Assembly (NCBI GenBank): GCA_021464415.1
Contig: CM038463.1
Span: forward strand, 5,890,001 to 5,954,000
DNA from: Lonicera japonica
Lineage: Eukaryota; Streptophyta; Magnoliopsida; Dipsacales; Caprifoliaceae
Direction of reading: 5' to 3'
DNA length: 64,000 nt
The notes beneath the pieces are model-generated. The model had not been told where the DNA came from. It made no database searches and was given only the letters and a program-made list of their open reading frames with translations. Position 1 is the stretch's first letter; the number at the start of each line of letters is the position of its first letter. This document shows positions 1-10,258 of this stretch, one piece after another. The translations under genes were made by a program, and so were the position numbers.

Positions 1-1
1 C

Positions 2-818
2 ATTCTTTTAGTAGCTGTGGAGAATAGACAGCCCCATGTGTACCAATTTTTGCTTGAGAGGAAGACCATGAAAGACCCTGTCTTTAGTAAAATTGATAAA
101 GATGGCAACAGTGCCCTCCACCTGGCTGCTTGTCTTCATATATATATATATAAATCAACTTTACACTGCGCAGTTTGTCAAAAATTCAGCACCACCACAT
201 TTCTTTGCACGCTACAACAACAGAGGTGAGACGCCCAAGGACGTGTTCACTAGAACCCATAGCAAACTCGTCATAGATGGCGGCAAATGGCTAACGAAAA
301 CATCTGAGTCATGCTCCGTGGTGGCTGCCCTGATCGCCACAGTGGCCTTCGCCACCTCGACCACTGTGCCAGGTGGCATTGACGAGAAAAAAGGTACCCC
401 AAAATTAGAAAACGAGCCGGCGTTTGACGTGTTTGCCATCTCATCCGTGGTTGCGCTTTGTGTGTTAGTGACCGCACTGATAATGTTCTTGGCCATTCTC
501 ACTTCGCGATATCAGGAGAAAGATTTCAGCAAAGAGTTGCCTCGAAAGCTCTTGACGGGTTTATCATCGCTTTTTATATCAATAGCTTCAATGTTGATCT
601 CATTTTGTGCGGGACATTTCTTTGTCCTCAAAGATAAGTTGAAGTATGGTGTGTATCCAATATATGCAGTGACTTGTTTGCCTATAACTTTTTTTGCGAT
701 GGCACAATTTCCACTATATTTTGATCTTACAAGGGCGACCTTTAAGAAAGTACCACAACGTAGCTTCAAAGTGGTACTACCAGAAGAACTCAAGGACGTG
801 ACAAATGATCATCCATAA
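2..818 (+). pseudogene. 3' part of ACD6/ITN1-like ankyrin-PGG membrane protein gene, frameshifted
   Basis: The gene enters from the left edge. Positions 2-130 read in one frame as ankyrin-type sequence ([12 protein letters not shown]). From about 171 the next frame gives [16 protein letters not shown], then the PGG domain (TVPGG at about residue 90 of the downstream frame), with four predicted membrane helices near residues 74-94, 112-136, 153-175 and 188-210, and a stop at 816-818. Plant proteins of this family are membrane proteins linked to defence (ACD6) or salt response (ITN1); the role here is inferred from family only. Between the two frames is an AT-rich stretch (CATATATATATATA) where the family normally has about 20 further residues, so this looks like a small deletion or replacement with a one-base frame change. 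A GT-AG pair at 132/173 would be only 42 nt and does not restore frame. The PGG half is otherwise undamaged. Confidence 0.8.
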
Positions 819-1030
819 CACACTCATCGAAGACAGCAAGGCTCTCATAGTCGAGGCTAGAGCTAACCTGAAGCAAATCAGTAGGGAGGTTAACAGGGGT
901 GTGAACATCCTAGCAAAAATGGGAGGTGATCAAAGGGCACGATCGATGAGGAGATCAATGATTGCTGATTAGTTGTTTGTTTTTCTCTGGCCGTCTGTAA
1001 CCAAGAAAATAAAGTGTTACACACAAGGAC
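805..1030 (+). other. 3' trailer of the ankyrin-PGG gene, with a 55-codon overlapping open frame
   Basis: The stretch just after the PGG stop stays open in another frame up to a TAG at 970-972, with a hydrophilic, helix-like composition. It could be a C-terminal tail lost by a frameshift near 800, or chance. A polyadenylation signal AATAAA lies at 1008-1013, with another AATAAA-like site near 1041. No function is recognised. Confidence 0.35.
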
Positions 1031-1480
1031 TTTATAATGAGAATAAAGTGGAGCCACCCTAGATTTATTTTCCGTTCCTGATTTTGCAATGATATGTACT
1101 GGATACTCTTTCATATATCTTAAGGTAGAAATCCTAGTTACCTTTATGGTGTAGAAGTTGTGACTCTAGGCTGTATTGTGAGTTCATTACTTTGTGTTTT
1201 TGGTTATGTTGTTTGGAAAAAAGTACAATCGATTTCCAAGTGTCAACAATAAACTAATATTTGTAATTTTTGGAGTGAATTGATTCCTATTGTTAACTGC
1301 TTATCATTTAATATGAGCAATTGTTCAGAAAACATCTTCCTCAAAAGTATAAATTGTCGGAAAGAGAACACAGTATCATGTTAACACGCTCCAAAAACAT
1401 GTCACCCTAGGCTTACACAGGAAGAACAGATATCATACTAACAAAACTTACAAGGAACTAGAACCACAGAATTTCGTTAC
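1031..1480. other. Intergenic, nothing recognised
   Basis: AT-rich sequence between the 3' end of one ankyrin gene and the promoter repeat of the next. No open frame of note, no clear terminal repeats. Confidence 0.5.
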
Positions 1481-1853
1481 TTTTTGTAAAGGAAGGCATT
1501 CAGCAATGACTTTGCTTAATTTACAGTGAGGGGACTCGCCTTAGATAGAATTAGATCCCTTACTCAAAGAGAGTTAAGAATTTCACTTTGCAAAAAAAGA
1601 GAGTCAAATGCAAATTAATATCACTTTGTTTGATATACAGTCTTAGATAGAAATAGATCCCTTACTCAAAGACTGAGTCAAGAATTTCACTTTGCAAAAG
1701 GAGAAAGTGAAATGCAAATTAGTATCACGTTGTTTGATATACATTGAGGGACTCTCTATTATATGCACGTGCAGTGGCTTATTAATATCACCCCACATGT
1801 TACTTAATTTTGAGTTGAACAAATTATACAAGAATTGAACCTTATTATCAAAA
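1481..1853 (+). promoter_or_regulatory. Promoter/5' leader of ankyrin gene, copy 1
   Basis: This segment precedes the ATG of the first-exon copy at 1854. It contains two direct repeats of about 102 bp starting at 1554 and 1656 (each begins GATCCCTTACTCAAAGA), then a TATA-like TATTATATGCA near 1757 and a perfect G-box CACGTG at 1766-1771. The same block occurs before the copies at 2465 and 10,033. The conservation supports a shared promoter for this gene family; actual activity is inferred. Confidence 0.5.
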
Positions 1854-2163
1854 ATGGAAGAAATGACAATGAACATCGGTCAATCTAAAAAGACTTTACT
1901 CAGGAGTGCAATGAAAAATGACTGGGGAAAATTTTTGGATATTTGTGGAAAAACCCCCCCAAGGCTCACACGGTCCAGATCACAAGGACAGGGGACACTG
2001 CTACATTTAGCCGTGGCCGATGGCAAAGAAGAAGTGGTCCGACAACTGGTCGAATTGATAACAAAACCCGAAAATGAGGCCATTAAGAGCACAGCTTTGG
2101 GCATTTCAAATGTGAGGAAAAATACGCCTCTGCATTCAACGGCGTCACTGGGAAATGTGGAGA
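1854..2163 (+). pseudogene. Truncated first exon of ACD6-like ankyrin gene, copy 1
   Basis: The ATG at 1854 opens a frame homologous to the first exon at 2465 (LHLAVADGKEEVV, AIKSTALGIS and ASLGNV shared). Relative to copy 2, an extended C run near 1955 shifts the frame and loss of two bases near 1998 (ACTG for ACTCTG) shifts it back, so about a dozen residues differ while the rest stays in frame. At about 2161 the exon ends abruptly in the promoter repeat of copy 2. The frame runs on to 2228 in promoter sequence. It cannot make a full ankyrin protein. Confidence 0.75.
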
Positions 2164-2179
2164 TCCCTTACTCAAAGAT

Positions 2180-2464
2180 TGAATTAAGAATTTCACTTTG
2201 CAAAAAGAGAAAGTCAATTGCAAATTAATATCACTTTGTTTGATATACAGTCTTAGATAGAATTAGATCCCTTACTCAAAGATTGAGTCAAGAATTTCAC
2301 TTTGCAAAAGGAGAAAGTAAAATGCAAATTAGTATCACGTTGTTTGATATACATTGAGGGACTCTCTATTATATGCAAGTGCAATGGCTTATTAATATCA
2401 CTCCCACATGTTACTTGATTTTGAGTAGAATAAATTATACAAGAATTGAACCTTACTATCAAAA
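2180..2464 (+). promoter_or_regulatory. Promoter/5' leader of ankyrin gene, copy 2
   Basis: Duplicated promoter block in front of the ATG at 2465. It matches copy 1 closely, but the G-box is mutated (ATGCAAGTGCAATGG in place of ATGCACGTGCAGTGG). TATA-like TATTATATGCA lies near 2367. Confidence 0.45.
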
Positions 2465-4530
2465 ATGGAAGAAATGAACATCAGTCAATCCAAAAAGATT
2501 TTATTCAAAAGTGCAATGAAAAATCATTGGGACAAAATTTTGGATATTTGTGGAAAAAACCCCAAGGCTCACACGGTCCAGATCACAAGGACAGGGGACA
2601 CTCTGCTACATTTAGCCGTGGCCGATGGCAAAGAAGAAGTGGTCCAACAACTGGTCGAATTGATAACAAAACCCGAAAATGAGGCCATTAAGAGCACAGC
2701 TTTGGGCATTTCAAATGAGAGGAAAAATACGCCTCTGCATTTAGCGGCGTCACTGGGGAATGTGAAGATGTGCAATTGCATTGCCAGGGCCGAGCCAGAT
2801 CTTATTGGGTACCGCAATGTGGATGGTGAGACGCCTTTCTTTTTGGCAGCTCTTCATGGTAAGTTGGATGCTTTTCTGTCTCTGGATATTATTTGCAAGG
2901 AAAAGGGAAACAATGGGCTCTCCTATGCTAGAAGGAATGATGGGGAGTCTGTTCTTCACTCTGCCATACATGGTGACTATTTTGGTGAGCAACTAATTGC
3001 TTTTACTAGATAAATTAATCCCCCTTTTGTGATTTTGAACATGTTGGATATATTTGTTGAATTCGTCGAGTTTAAACGAAATAACTAATACACAAATTAT
3101 TGATGTATGGAACAGAGTTGGCATTCATAATAATACAGCTATATGGAAATCTGGTTGATTATCGGAACAAAGAAGGAATTTCACCTTTCGATCTTCTAGC
3201 TAGTAAACCTTCTGTCTTCAAAAGTGGAGGTCAAATGGGATGGTTCGACAGCATCATTTATAATTGTGAGTTCAAATATACATAATTTTGCCTATTAATA
3301 TTGTATTAACTATAGAGAAATGTAATTGGGAATTAGGTATATTTGTTGAGGAGATGAAGAAGGAAGCAAACGAATATCAACAAAAATTATTGCCTTCCAT
3401 TAGCGGTGAAACAAGTAGCATTCCCAATTGTCTTGAGAATTACACCACCTGCGTCAGCTTCTTTCGACTCATCTACCACATATTTCATGTATTAGGTTAG
3501 CATTGCAATTAAATATCCATCTTTTCTCTCTGTTTTCTTCATATATATATATATATTCTCAATACCAAGAACAGATACACGGGCATTTCATGTGATACCA
3601 GAATTCTTTCAACTGCTTGATATAGTTACTAATTAGATAACTGGTTTCTTTTTTCCAGTTTCGCGTGGAAAAGATGAGCAAAATAATAAGCCAACAGATG
3701 CTGAAAATCCTGTAGGACTACAAGGACTTGATGAACACAAAGGTAATTACTTTATCGTAGGGGCGGAACCTGGGGACAGAGCGGGCTACTGCATAGGGCA
3801 AAATTTTGAAAATCTTACTAGTACTACTAAAAAAGGTTTAAAAAATTAATATAAGCCCGCCCCTTCGTTAAATTTTAGCCCACTCCTTTGTTAAATTTTA
3901 ACTTATCCCTTACCACAGTTCAAATATTATAAGTTTACTAATTTATATAATTTTCTTAAATTTATATAACCCACTATATGGTTATATTTTTAATTTTTTT
4001 TTTTAATATTTTTTACCTATTATTATTAGCCCACCCCTTCGAAGAATCCTGGTTCCGCCTCTGCTTCATCGGAAAAAAAAAATACCTTAGTTGAAAGCGA
4101 AATTCTCAAGTTCTAACATGTCAGTCCAATTTAATTCCAAAAAAAAGAAATTGCATTGAAAACAAACCGAAAACTGTAGCTCAAGGGCATGAACTGTTTT
4201 CACCCAACTATCGGACTTGTTATGAAGCCATCAAGCTTATCTTCAAGCCTATGCTCATCATCCTTGGATTAGGTAATACTCCATCATATATTCAATCGGT
4301 TGATCAATCATGTCATATAAATTACAAAAATACACCGTGTGCCTCATTTACAGAAATTTTTATTTTTTATTAAGTGATTTTATTTGAATTTTGTTGGTTT
4401 AATGAAATAAAAAGGGTCAAGAAATATAGTAAAGTTGAGAGGGAAAAAGGAAAAGCACACAAGGGCTGTACAGATAATGAACCAACTTATAGAGAATACT
4501 GTTATATATGAGCACGAGGAAGGTGGAGGA
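2465..4530 (+). pseudogene. ACD6/ITN1-like ankyrin gene, six exons, interrupted by a retrotransposon
   Basis: Exons inferred from GT-AG borders and reading frame: 2465-2984, 3116-3265, 3316-3495, 3659-3742, 4180-4272 and 4415-4530. Exon 1 carries ankyrin repeats (GDTLLHLAVADGKEEVV, NTPLHLAASLGN, DGETPFFLAALHGK); exon 2 continues with LAFIIIQLYGNLVDYRN; exon 6 gives the conserved KEKHTRAVQIMNQL segment found before the last ankyrin repeats and PGG domain in this family. The phase is consistent at every junction, but the exon 2/3 join creates a TAG codon, so the product would stop there. Exon 6 is cut at 4530 by the LTR of a copia element, removing the C-terminal repeats and PGG domain. An hAT-like MITE sits in intron 4. 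Likely role when intact: membrane ankyrin protein in defence signalling (family inference). Confidence 0.8.
3758..4063. mobile_element. hAT-like MITE in intron 4 of the ankyrin gene
   Basis: A 306-bp element with 13-bp terminal inverted repeats: TAGGGGCGGAACC at the left and GGTTCCGCCTCTG at the right (11 of 13 paired). It is flanked by 8-bp target duplications with one mismatch, CTTTATCG (3750-3757) and CTTCATCG (4064-4071). An 8-bp duplication with such ends fits a non-autonomous hAT element. No coding capacity. Confidence 0.85.
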
Positions 4531-4783
4531 TGTGAAAACTAAGAAGGTAGAGAAATGTAGTAATGGAATTGAGGAAGTATTTGTATTATTTTCAATGTGT
4601 CCTTACATACAATGTGAAACCTCTTATATATACAAGTGAAGAGGGAAGAAAGAATAAACATGATGATGAATAATAAACAACATAATTACAAAGCAAATGA
4701 TGAAAGTAAGCAACATAATGATAATACACATCAAAAGAACATAGAGAGGGTATATTACATAGAGATGCTATATTCTTTTAACA
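4531..4783 (-). repeat. 3' LTR of copia element B (253 bp)
   Basis: On the minus strand it runs TGTTAAAAGAATATAG to AGTTTTCACA, with canonical TG...CA ends. A polypurine tract (reverse complement of CCCCCCCGC at 4784-4792) directly precedes it, as expected for plus-strand priming. Contains a TATATATA-like box near 4625. Confidence 0.85.
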
Positions 4784-4796
4784 CCCCCCCGCAAGC

Positions 4797-7010
4797 TCAG
4801 GATGACTTGGAAAGCATGTGGAGCTTGGACACCAGAAAGCGGAAGCGAGCAGTTACATGGGATTTTGTGAAGAGATCAGCTGGTTGAAGGGCGGTAGAGA
4901 TGTGTGGTAGCCGAATGTGTCCTTGGGATAGATGATGGCGAGTAAAGTGACAGTCCACTTCAATATGTTTGGTTCGCTCGTGAAAGACATCGTTATGGGC
5001 GATTTGGATGGCACTTCGATTGTCACAAAACAGAGGTGTGGGATCCGTAATAGAGACGCCCATATCTTGGAGTAGCCAGCGAAGCCAAATGATTTCTGCG
5101 ATGGTGTGAGCAAGAGCACGATATTCAGCCTCAGCACTGGATCGAGCAATAACAGTTTGCTTCTTACTTTTCCATGAAATAAGAGAGTCTCCCAGAAAGA
5201 TGCAGAAGCCTGTGGTGGATCGCCGATCATTGATATCACCAGCCCAGTCAGAATCAGAGTATCCCTGGAGCGTAAGACTCGAGGCTGATGATAGATGTAA
5301 GCCTTGGTAGATGGTCCCTTTGATGTACCGAATGATGCGAAGGACAGCAGCAAAGTGGACAGAGCGCGGTGCAGACATGAATTGACTCACAATGTGGACA
5401 GCATGGTTGATATCGGGCCTGGTGATGGTGAGATAATTGAGACTACCAACAAGCTGCCGGTATAGTGTAGGGTTGGCCAGTGGAGTACCATCGGAAGGAG
5501 AGAACTTTACATTCATTTCAAGCGGAGTATCTGCGAGCTTGTTATCTGTCAGGCCAGCACGATCAACAATGTCAGAAGCATATTTTACCTGAGAGAGGAA
5601 GTATCCGGTGGAGGAATGATCAACTGCAATGCCCAGGAAGTAACGAAGAGTACCCAGATCCTTCATTTCAAAACATGAAGACAGATATTTTTGGAGTCGA
5701 TTTATACCGTCCAAATTGTTCCCAGTAATAATCATATCATCGACATATATCAGGAGAACAACAATGCCCAGAGAGGAGGTAGAGGTGAACATAACGGAGT
5801 CATGTGTACTCTGAGAAAAACCATGCTGTAGGAGAGCAGTAGAGAACTTTTCAAACCAGGCGCGGGGTGCTTGTTTGAGACCATATAGAGCACGCCGTAG
5901 TTTGCATACTTGCCCGGTGGAGTGAGGAAGGCCTGGAGGAGGTTGCATATAAACTACTTCAGAGAGATCACCATGAAGAAAGGCATTCTTGACATCCATT
6001 TGATGAATCGTCCAATGTTTGATAGAGGCAACTGAAATGAGAGTACGCACAGTAGTCATACAGGCGACAGGAGCAAAGGTTTCCTCATAATCAATGCCAT
6101 ATTCTTGAGTGAATCCCTTGGCAACTAGACGAGCCTTGTATCGATCAATAGAACCATCAGCCTTAGTTTTGATTTTGTAAATCCATTTGCAACCAACAAT
6201 AGAGTGACCGGTAGGTAAGGTGGTAAGCTCCCATGTATTGGTCTGTTGGAGAGCAGTAAGTTCCTCAGCCATAGCCTGTTGCCAAAGAGGGTCTGAGGAA
6301 GCAGCACGGTAGGAGGTAGGTTCATGGAGAGACAGCATGGCAGAGAGGAAGCAATGATAATCTGAGAGCTTAGCCGGGGGGCGACGATCACGAGTAGGAC
6401 GTGGCTCAGAACCGTCGATGGGATTGAGCAAGTCAGGACAAGGCGTAGAGTCATCGGCATGTGTAATTTCAAAGTCAGGGACAGGAGCAGGTAAGGATGT
6501 AGGTTTAGGAATGGGGAGATGAGTGTTTTGAGAAATAGGTGGAGGAGGAGAGGAATCAGTGAATGGATCAACCGGTAGGGAGGGCTCAGTAAAAGATACA
6601 GAGTCCTTATGCAATGTGTAGTATGGGGTATGTTCCCAGAAGGTGACATGTCTAGAGATACGTAGTCTTTTGGTAAGAGGGTCATAACAGCGATAACCTT
6701 TTTGTTGAATGCCATACCCTAAGAAAACGCATATCGCCGTTTTTGGGGTGAGTTTTGTGCGTTCGCGTTTAGGGAGAAGCACAAAACAGGTAGATCCAAA
6801 GACACGAAGATAGGAATAATCAGGTCTGGTACCAAAAAGACGTTCAAAGGGAGACATGCTACCTGTAACCAAGGAAGGAATGCGATTAATGATGAAAGCA
6901 GAGGTATGGATGGCTTCCCCCCAGAAAACGGAGGGAACAGATGAAGAAACAAGTAAGGTTCGGGCTGTCTCAACAAGATGGCGGTGTTTACGTTCGGCAA
7001 CCCCATTATA
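4797..7010 (-). CDS. Ty1/copia pol polyprotein, C-terminal ~740 codons (integrase end, RT, RNase H)
   Basis: The frame is open from the truncation point at 7010 (no start codon of its own; the first Met is at 6872) to a stop at 4797-4799. It begins in the integrase core with NGVAERKHRH, then the post-core motif FERLFGTRPDYSYLRVFGS, the reverse transcriptase (WELTTLPTGH, KWIYKIK, QMDVKNAFLHGDL, catalytic YVDD in LLIYVDDMIITGNN), and copia RNase H (SWKSKKQTVIARSSAEAEYRA and LFCDNRSAIQIAHN). All expected motifs are intact without a stop. The protein would copy the element RNA in virus-like particles. It lacks gag, protease and the N-terminal integrase, so it cannot act alone. Confidence 0.92.
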   Translation of the reverse strand, partial: YNGVAERKHRHLVETARTLLVSSSVPSVFWGEAIHTSAFIINRIPSLVTGSMSPFERLFGTRPDYSYLRVFGSTCFVLLPKRERTKLTPKTAICVFLGYGIQQKGYRCYDPLTKRLRISRHVTFWEHTPYYTLHKDSVSFTEPSLPVDPFTDSSPPPPISQNTHLPIPKPTSLPAPVPDFEITHADDSTPCPDLLNPIDGSEPRPTRDRRPPAKLSDYHCFLSAMLSLHEPTSYRAASSDPLWQQAMAEELTALQQTNTWELTTLPTGHSIVGCKWIYKIKTKADGSIDRYKARLVAKGFTQEYGIDYEETFAPVACMTTVRTLISVASIKHWTIHQMDVKNAFLHGDLSEVVYMQPPPGLPHSTGQVCKLRRALYGLKQAPRAWFEKFSTALLQHGFSQSTHDSVMFTSTSSLGIVVLLIYVDDMIITGNNLDGINRLQKYLSSCFEMKDLGTLRYFLGIAVDHSSTGYFLSQVKYASDIVDRAGLTDNKLADTPLEMNVKFSPSDGTPLANPTLYRQLVGSLNYLTITRPDINHAVHIVSQFMSAPRSVHFAAVLRIIRYIKGTIYQGLHLSSASSLTLQGYSDSDWAGDINDRRSTTGFCIFLGDSLISWKSKKQTVIARSSAEAEYRALAHTIAEIIWLRWLLQDMGVSITDPTPLFCDNRSAIQIAHNDVFHERTKHIEVDCHFTRHHLSQGHIRLPHISTALQPADLFTKSHVTARFRFLVSKLHMLSKSS

Positions 7011-7011
7011 T

Positions 7012-7924
7012 TGACTATATAAAATAATTTAAAATCCCATAGTTATTATGATTACTTATGCTCTTAATCTTGAAATAATTAATAGACATATATATGTAGT
7101 GTTTGTTGTTTTGACTCATTAAGAGTGAAATTCATTTATGGATCAATAATCTTCGTGAATTGGATGGCGACACTATATGTATGATGAATGTTAATTATTG
7201 ACAGAATCCACGTCCCGGTATAAGGATTGATAATAACCCCTTGAGAAACTTATAAGTTTTGATTATGTCGAACCCTGCAGGTGGATTATGTTAATCCGAC
7301 ATGTCAAATAAGTTAAGTGGTACGCTCAAGGATTAAGAAGTCATTTAAATATAATTGTCAGTAATTTAATTTAAATGATGGTTATCTGAAATCTTAACGT
7401 GGGGAGAATAATAAGTATTTAATAACAAGGAGCTCGAAATATAATTTTTGAGATAAGGACGAGAGTGCAATTATAATTCTTTAGTGGTGTGAATTATAAT
7501 TTATGGAAGGAATCAATTCTTAATCGAATTAAGATTCCAGTTTTTCATAGTAAGCCCAAACAATTATTTCTCCTTAGGGTCCCTATCGTAGCCTTATATA
7601 TATGCCTGCCTTGCCTCTTCTCTCGATACAATAATTCTCACGAATTTAGGGTTTGTGCCATAGAGAGTAGAGAAGGAAATCTTGGTGATACTGCAGCCCA
7701 CACTCGGTACAGGATTGCACGGCGAAAGGAATACGATAGAAGATCTTGAGGCTTTATCGAGCCCGTGTTCTCGATTCGTCTCCACCAACCCCTGTTCGTG
7801 CTGAGACGAGATCAAACCAGAGAGATCTCGAAGGTAAAATCCAATTCCGTACTAGGGTTTTAGATAAAAAATTTCGTTCGGTCTATACGCAATATTAAAC
7901 GATTCTGGAACTAAGTTTTCATCA
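7012..7924 (+). repeat. 5'-truncated LTR of copia family C
   Basis: Matches the last ~1080 bp of the complete LTR at 52,430-53,899, beginning at TGACTATATAAAA (equivalent to 52,819) and ending at TTTTCATCA. The first ~390 bp are missing. Several point changes and deletions relative to the complete copy show it is old. Fused end to end with copia B, in opposite orientation. Confidence 0.8.
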
Positions 7925-8142
7925 CCTAGGTCACCATCTCCGGCTCCAACTCCAACCAACACCCCCTCTAACCAGCTCTACCACCCCCATCTCCACCCAT
8001 TTCTCAAAAAAAGAATTAGAAAAAAGAAACTCCCTTCAATTAGAAGACAGCGCCAGCTGACCTGCCTCATGTATATGATGGCAGTCCCCTTTTTTCATTT
8101 ACTATGTTTCTTTAATTTCTTCCATTTCTCAACATAATAATA

Positions 8143-8559
8143 AGGGTGATTTAGACTTTGGGTGCCGTTTGTTCTTGAATATCAGATGTTAGGTGCCAAA
8201 GTTTTGCATAATAGGTGTTTGAGTGCCATTTTAGACGGAATTCGTTAGTCAACGTGGTCAACCGTTAGCTCCGTTAATTTTTGACCATTTTACCCCTAAG
8301 TAAGAGTAATATGTTTTGTCTTTTTTAGGGGTAAAATGGGTAAATTTAGTAAAAAATTAACAGAGCTAACAGTTGACCACGTTGGTCTTTTTTTAAAGGT
8401 AAAATGGGTAAATTGGGTAAAAAATTAACAGAATTAACAGTTGACCACGCTGACTAATGGATTTCGTTTAAAATGGCACACAAACACTTATTATGCAAAA
8501 CTTTGATACCCAACATTTAATATGTAAGAACAAGCGCCACCCAAATTCTAAATCACCCT
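8143..8559. mobile_element. MITE with long terminal inverted repeats (417 bp)
   Basis: The ends are AGGGTGATTTAGA and its complement CTAAATCACCCT, and the inverted arms extend imperfectly inwards over more than 100 bp (for example CAACGTGGTCAACCGTTAGC against GTTGACCACGTTGG and GTTGACCACGCTG). Flanked by a 7-bp direct repeat AATAATA at 8136-8142 and 8560-8566, in AT-rich DNA so the exact duplication length is uncertain. Superfamily (hAT or Mutator-like) unresolved. No coding capacity. Confidence 0.75.
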
Positions 8560-8566
8560 AATAATA

Positions 8567-9609
8567 TTGTACCAGCACTTTGGAAGGAAAAAATAAAATT
8601 ATACTAATGGGAAATAAGTTTCAATTTTTTTTCCAAACTAAAGAAAAACAACAAATCTTTCAATCTAAAATTTCAAAATCTAACTCCACAAAATCAAATC
8701 TGACAATTAATTATCAATGAGACAACCCCCCAACCCCCCCTCCGGTCCAATAAAATAAAAAATTAAAGATATGAAACATGCCCTAGTCAATAGCCTTTCT
8801 TCAATATTCACCCTACTTTTAGTTTAAAATGTTAAAAAAATCTTCACCCTCTTTTTCTCTGTTTTCACTGTCGCTACTATTGCCGTCGCCAGCTGCCGCT
8901 CCAACCACGAAGCTTTAGCATTCTCCATGGCTATGTACCGCTTCCTTTTCTTCTTACATGTGGGGCTTAGACACTAGTATTTGTAATCTAAAGACTTAAT
9001 GGCATATTTCATCAACGAACTTTAACACTTTTTTTAATTTGGTCACTAAACATTTTTTTTGGGTCTAAAACCCTATTTAACTCCCAATATCGTTTCAACT
9101 TATCCAATCCCTTTAACACTGTTAATTAGAATTAACGGAAAATCTGAGTTGGACATTAAGAAGTTCATATCGCATCCACATGGATAAATGAGATGGCAAA
9201 AATGATCACGTGATACACGCGTGTGTTGATCCTCTTTAAACAAAGAGCTCAAGCTCAACGGCTACAATGTAGAGTTAGGGCTGTATATATGAACGGAATT
9301 TGGGGGAAAGGTGTATAAATTAGAAATTGTTGATTCTTCCTCAAAATTAGTATGCATGATTGCTTCTATATATTTTTCCAAGCTCAATAGTATTTATTTC
9401 CGATAGAAATTGTTCCTTTACCCTCAATTTAAGATAAAAAGAATGCTTGAGTAAGGAAAAAGTTAGGGTTCTTCTTCTTCTTCTTCTTCTTCTTCTTCTT
9501 CTTCTTTATATATATATTTTGACATTCATCTTTCTTCTACATATATATTCTAAATTTCAAACAGTTGATGCAGGTGATGGCTCCATCTTCTTCAACTAAC
9601 TCCCGATTT
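8567..9609. other. Intergenic with a CTT microsatellite
   Basis: AT-rich sequence without a convincing gene. Contains a (CTT)n run at about 9471-9507 followed by (TA)n. The part around 8990-9310 looks like degenerate repeat sequence but no terminal repeats could be fixed. Confidence 0.4.
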
Positions 9610-10032
9610 TTGTTATTTTTTGTAAAGGAAGACTTTCAGCAATGACTTTGCTTAATTTACATTGAGGGGACTCGCCTTAGACAGAATTAGATCTCTTACT
9701 CAAAGATTGAGTTAAGAATTTCACTTTGCAAAAAGAGAAACTGAAATGCAAATTAATATATCACTTTGCTTGATATACATCTTAGATATAATTAGATCCC
9801 TTACTCAAAGATTGAGTTAAGAACTTCAATTTGCAAAAAGAGAATGTGAAATGCAAATTGAAATCACTTTGTTTGATATACAGTGATGGACTTTTTATTA
9901 TATGCACACGCAATGAATCAAATCTCACCCACACGGTATATATATTCTGCATCATGGCTTATTAATCACTCCCACATGTTACTTAATTTTGAGTAGCATA
10001 AATTAAATAAGAATTGACCCTTATTATTAAAA
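9610..10032 (+). promoter_or_regulatory. Promoter/5' leader of ankyrin gene, copy 3
   Basis: Matches 1481-1853, including TTTGTAAAGGAAG, GAGGGGACTCGCCTTAGA and the two ~105-bp direct repeats starting near 9692 and 9798. A TATTATATGCA box lies near 9896, followed by extra sequence (TATATATATTCTGCATC) absent from copies 1 and 2. Retains ACACGCAATG where copy 1 has the G-box. Confidence 0.5.
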
Positions 10033-10213
10033 ATGAAAAAAAAGGGGCATCGGTCAATCCAAAAAGATTTTATTCAAAAGTGCAGTGAAAAATCAATGGG
10101 ACATAATTTTGGATCTTTGTGGAAAAAACCCCGAGGCTCACACGGCCCAAATCACAAGGACAGGGGACACTCTGATACATTTAGCTGTGGCCGATGGCAA
10201 AGAAGAAGTGGTC
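10033..10213 (+). pseudogene. First-exon fragment of ACD6-like ankyrin gene, copy 3
   Basis: Aligns with the exon at 2465 up to KEEVV (10,213), then turns into unrelated sequence (TCCCCAAATATTTTG). One extra base in the A-run after the ATG puts the start codon out of frame with the ankyrin frame, which resumes as WDIILDLCGKNPEAHTAQI. MULE-1 starts 46 bp downstream. Non-functional. Confidence 0.8.
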
Positions 10214-10258
10214 TCCCCAAATATTTTGTGTCATATTATATATGTATTGTTTTTTAAT

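Larger units (their letters stand above)
1554..2775 (+). repeat. ~610-bp tandem duplication of promoter plus first exon
   Basis: Three matched landmarks are offset by nearly the same distance: promoter repeats at 1554/2162 and 1656/2266, and ATGs at 1854/2465 (608, 610 and 611 bp). The first unit ends at GGAAATGTGG near 2160 and the second continues at GGGAATGTGAAG near 2757-2768, so the breakpoint is inside the ankyrin exon. Confidence 0.85.
4531..7011 (-). mobile_element. Truncated Ty1/copia retrotransposon B
   Basis: Reverse-strand element inserted into exon 6 of the ankyrin gene. It keeps the second half of pol and the 3' LTR; the 5' LTR, gag, protease and most of integrase are missing. 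The truncation point at 7011 abuts an LTR fragment of a different copia family in the opposite orientation. The short LTR and undamaged pol frame suggest a fairly recent insertion. Confidence 0.85.

Noticed and set aside
132..173. GT-AG pair that might be a mini-intron in the first ankyrin gene
   Set aside because: Only 42 nt, below the usual plant minimum, and splicing it does not join the ankyrin frame to the PGG frame.
4853..5353. 166-codon reverse frame beside copia pol
   Set aside because: Out-of-frame shadow of the RT/RNase H coding sequence.
6125..6715. 196-codon reverse leucine-rich frame
   Set aside because: Shadow frame of the copia pol; composition follows from the overlapping frame.
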